5,231 nucleotides of DNA, from positions 1 through 5,231 of the forward strand of contig QHRI01000009.1 in the NCBI GenBank assembly GCA_003221375.1, written 5' to 3'. Position numbers and translations under genes: made by a program. The stretch comes from Verrucomicrobiota bacterium. Its GTDB lineage: Bacteria; Verrucomicrobiota; Verrucomicrobiia; Chthoniobacterales; UBA10450. Numbering within the stretch: position 1 is the stretch's first letter; every line of letters begins with the position of its first letter. Below, in pieces: positions 5,139 to 5,231 of the stretch. The notes below the pieces were generated by a model. That model saw only the letters and a list, made by a program, of their open reading frames with translations, ran no database searches and was not told the origin of the DNA.

Positions 5139-5231
5139 TTGAACGAAATTTTTGAGGAGTTTAGGAATTCTGCCGACAATTTGCAGGCTCGCGGAGAGGC
5201 GCTGTGGAAGGATTTTGAAAAAGAAATCGAA
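5139..5231 (+). CDS. Start of a partial reading frame, helical protein of unknown family
   Basis: From TTG at 5139 the frame stays open to the window end for 31 codons: LNEIFEEFRNSADNLQARG, then EALWKDFEKEIE. The piece is highly charged and amphipathic, as expected for an alpha-helical N-terminus. The same frame has a stop at 5079-5081, and between that stop and 5139 there is no ATG or GTG, so TTG is the best start unless an unusual codon is used. No clear Shine-Dalgarno sequence precedes it; GAGGAG at 5154-5159 lies inside the frame. It begins 34 bp after the protease stop on the same strand, so co-transcription is possible. The family cannot be told from this length. Confidence 0.42.
   Translation, partial: MNEIFEEFRNSADNLQARGEALWKDFEKEIE

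Overview
The window looks like chromosomal DNA of a Gram-negative, probably soil-dwelling bacterium. The best guess is Verrucomicrobiota or a similar group (Acidobacteriota is the alternative). This is inferred from family style: a PATR-type autotransporter-like passenger whose mature start reads WKTNPGSGDWNTASNW, an exported trypsin-like protease of the 'LSNNHVLA / GGDSGS' kind, and a remnant of the short 'KYWEI-ADNL' family common in soil genomes. Base composition is fairly balanced. No rRNA, complete tRNA, CRISPR array, insertion sequence or integrase was found.

Layout: 1-423 holds no convincing gene, but has a promoter-like pair and a 20-nt imperfect palindrome about 85 bp before the first gene. 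424-966 (+) encodes a small signal-anchored, proline-rich hypothetical protein with a strong hairpin inside its coding sequence. 1064-1657 (-), convergent with it, encodes a single-pass membrane protein with a cytoplasmic helical head, a Pro/Thr/Ala-rich stalk and a very basic tail. 1658-2126 is a long gap between divergent genes whose minus strand keeps protein-like but start-less or interrupted reading frames, perhaps a decayed gene or dispersed element. 2127-3785 (+) encodes a 552-residue exported beta-solenoid protein with a 28-residue repeat block and one PATR motif, but no beta-barrel or visible sorting signal. 3786-4042 contains a decapitated remnant of the KYWEI-ADNL family. 4043-5104 (+) encodes an exported serine protease with an intact His-Asp-Ser triad and a C-terminal extra domain. 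A further reading frame probably begins at 5139 and runs off the end.

The most coherent biological theme is the cell envelope. The window holds one large surface-type passenger, one exported protease on the same strand just downstream, and two small single-pass proteins with proline-rich extracytoplasmic stalks and basic C-termini. Whether they act together is inference; spacing does not suggest a tight operon. No complete new system is demonstrated. The items most worth checking are the translocator-less repeat protein with a nine-T tract, its neighbouring protease, and the intergenic remnants.
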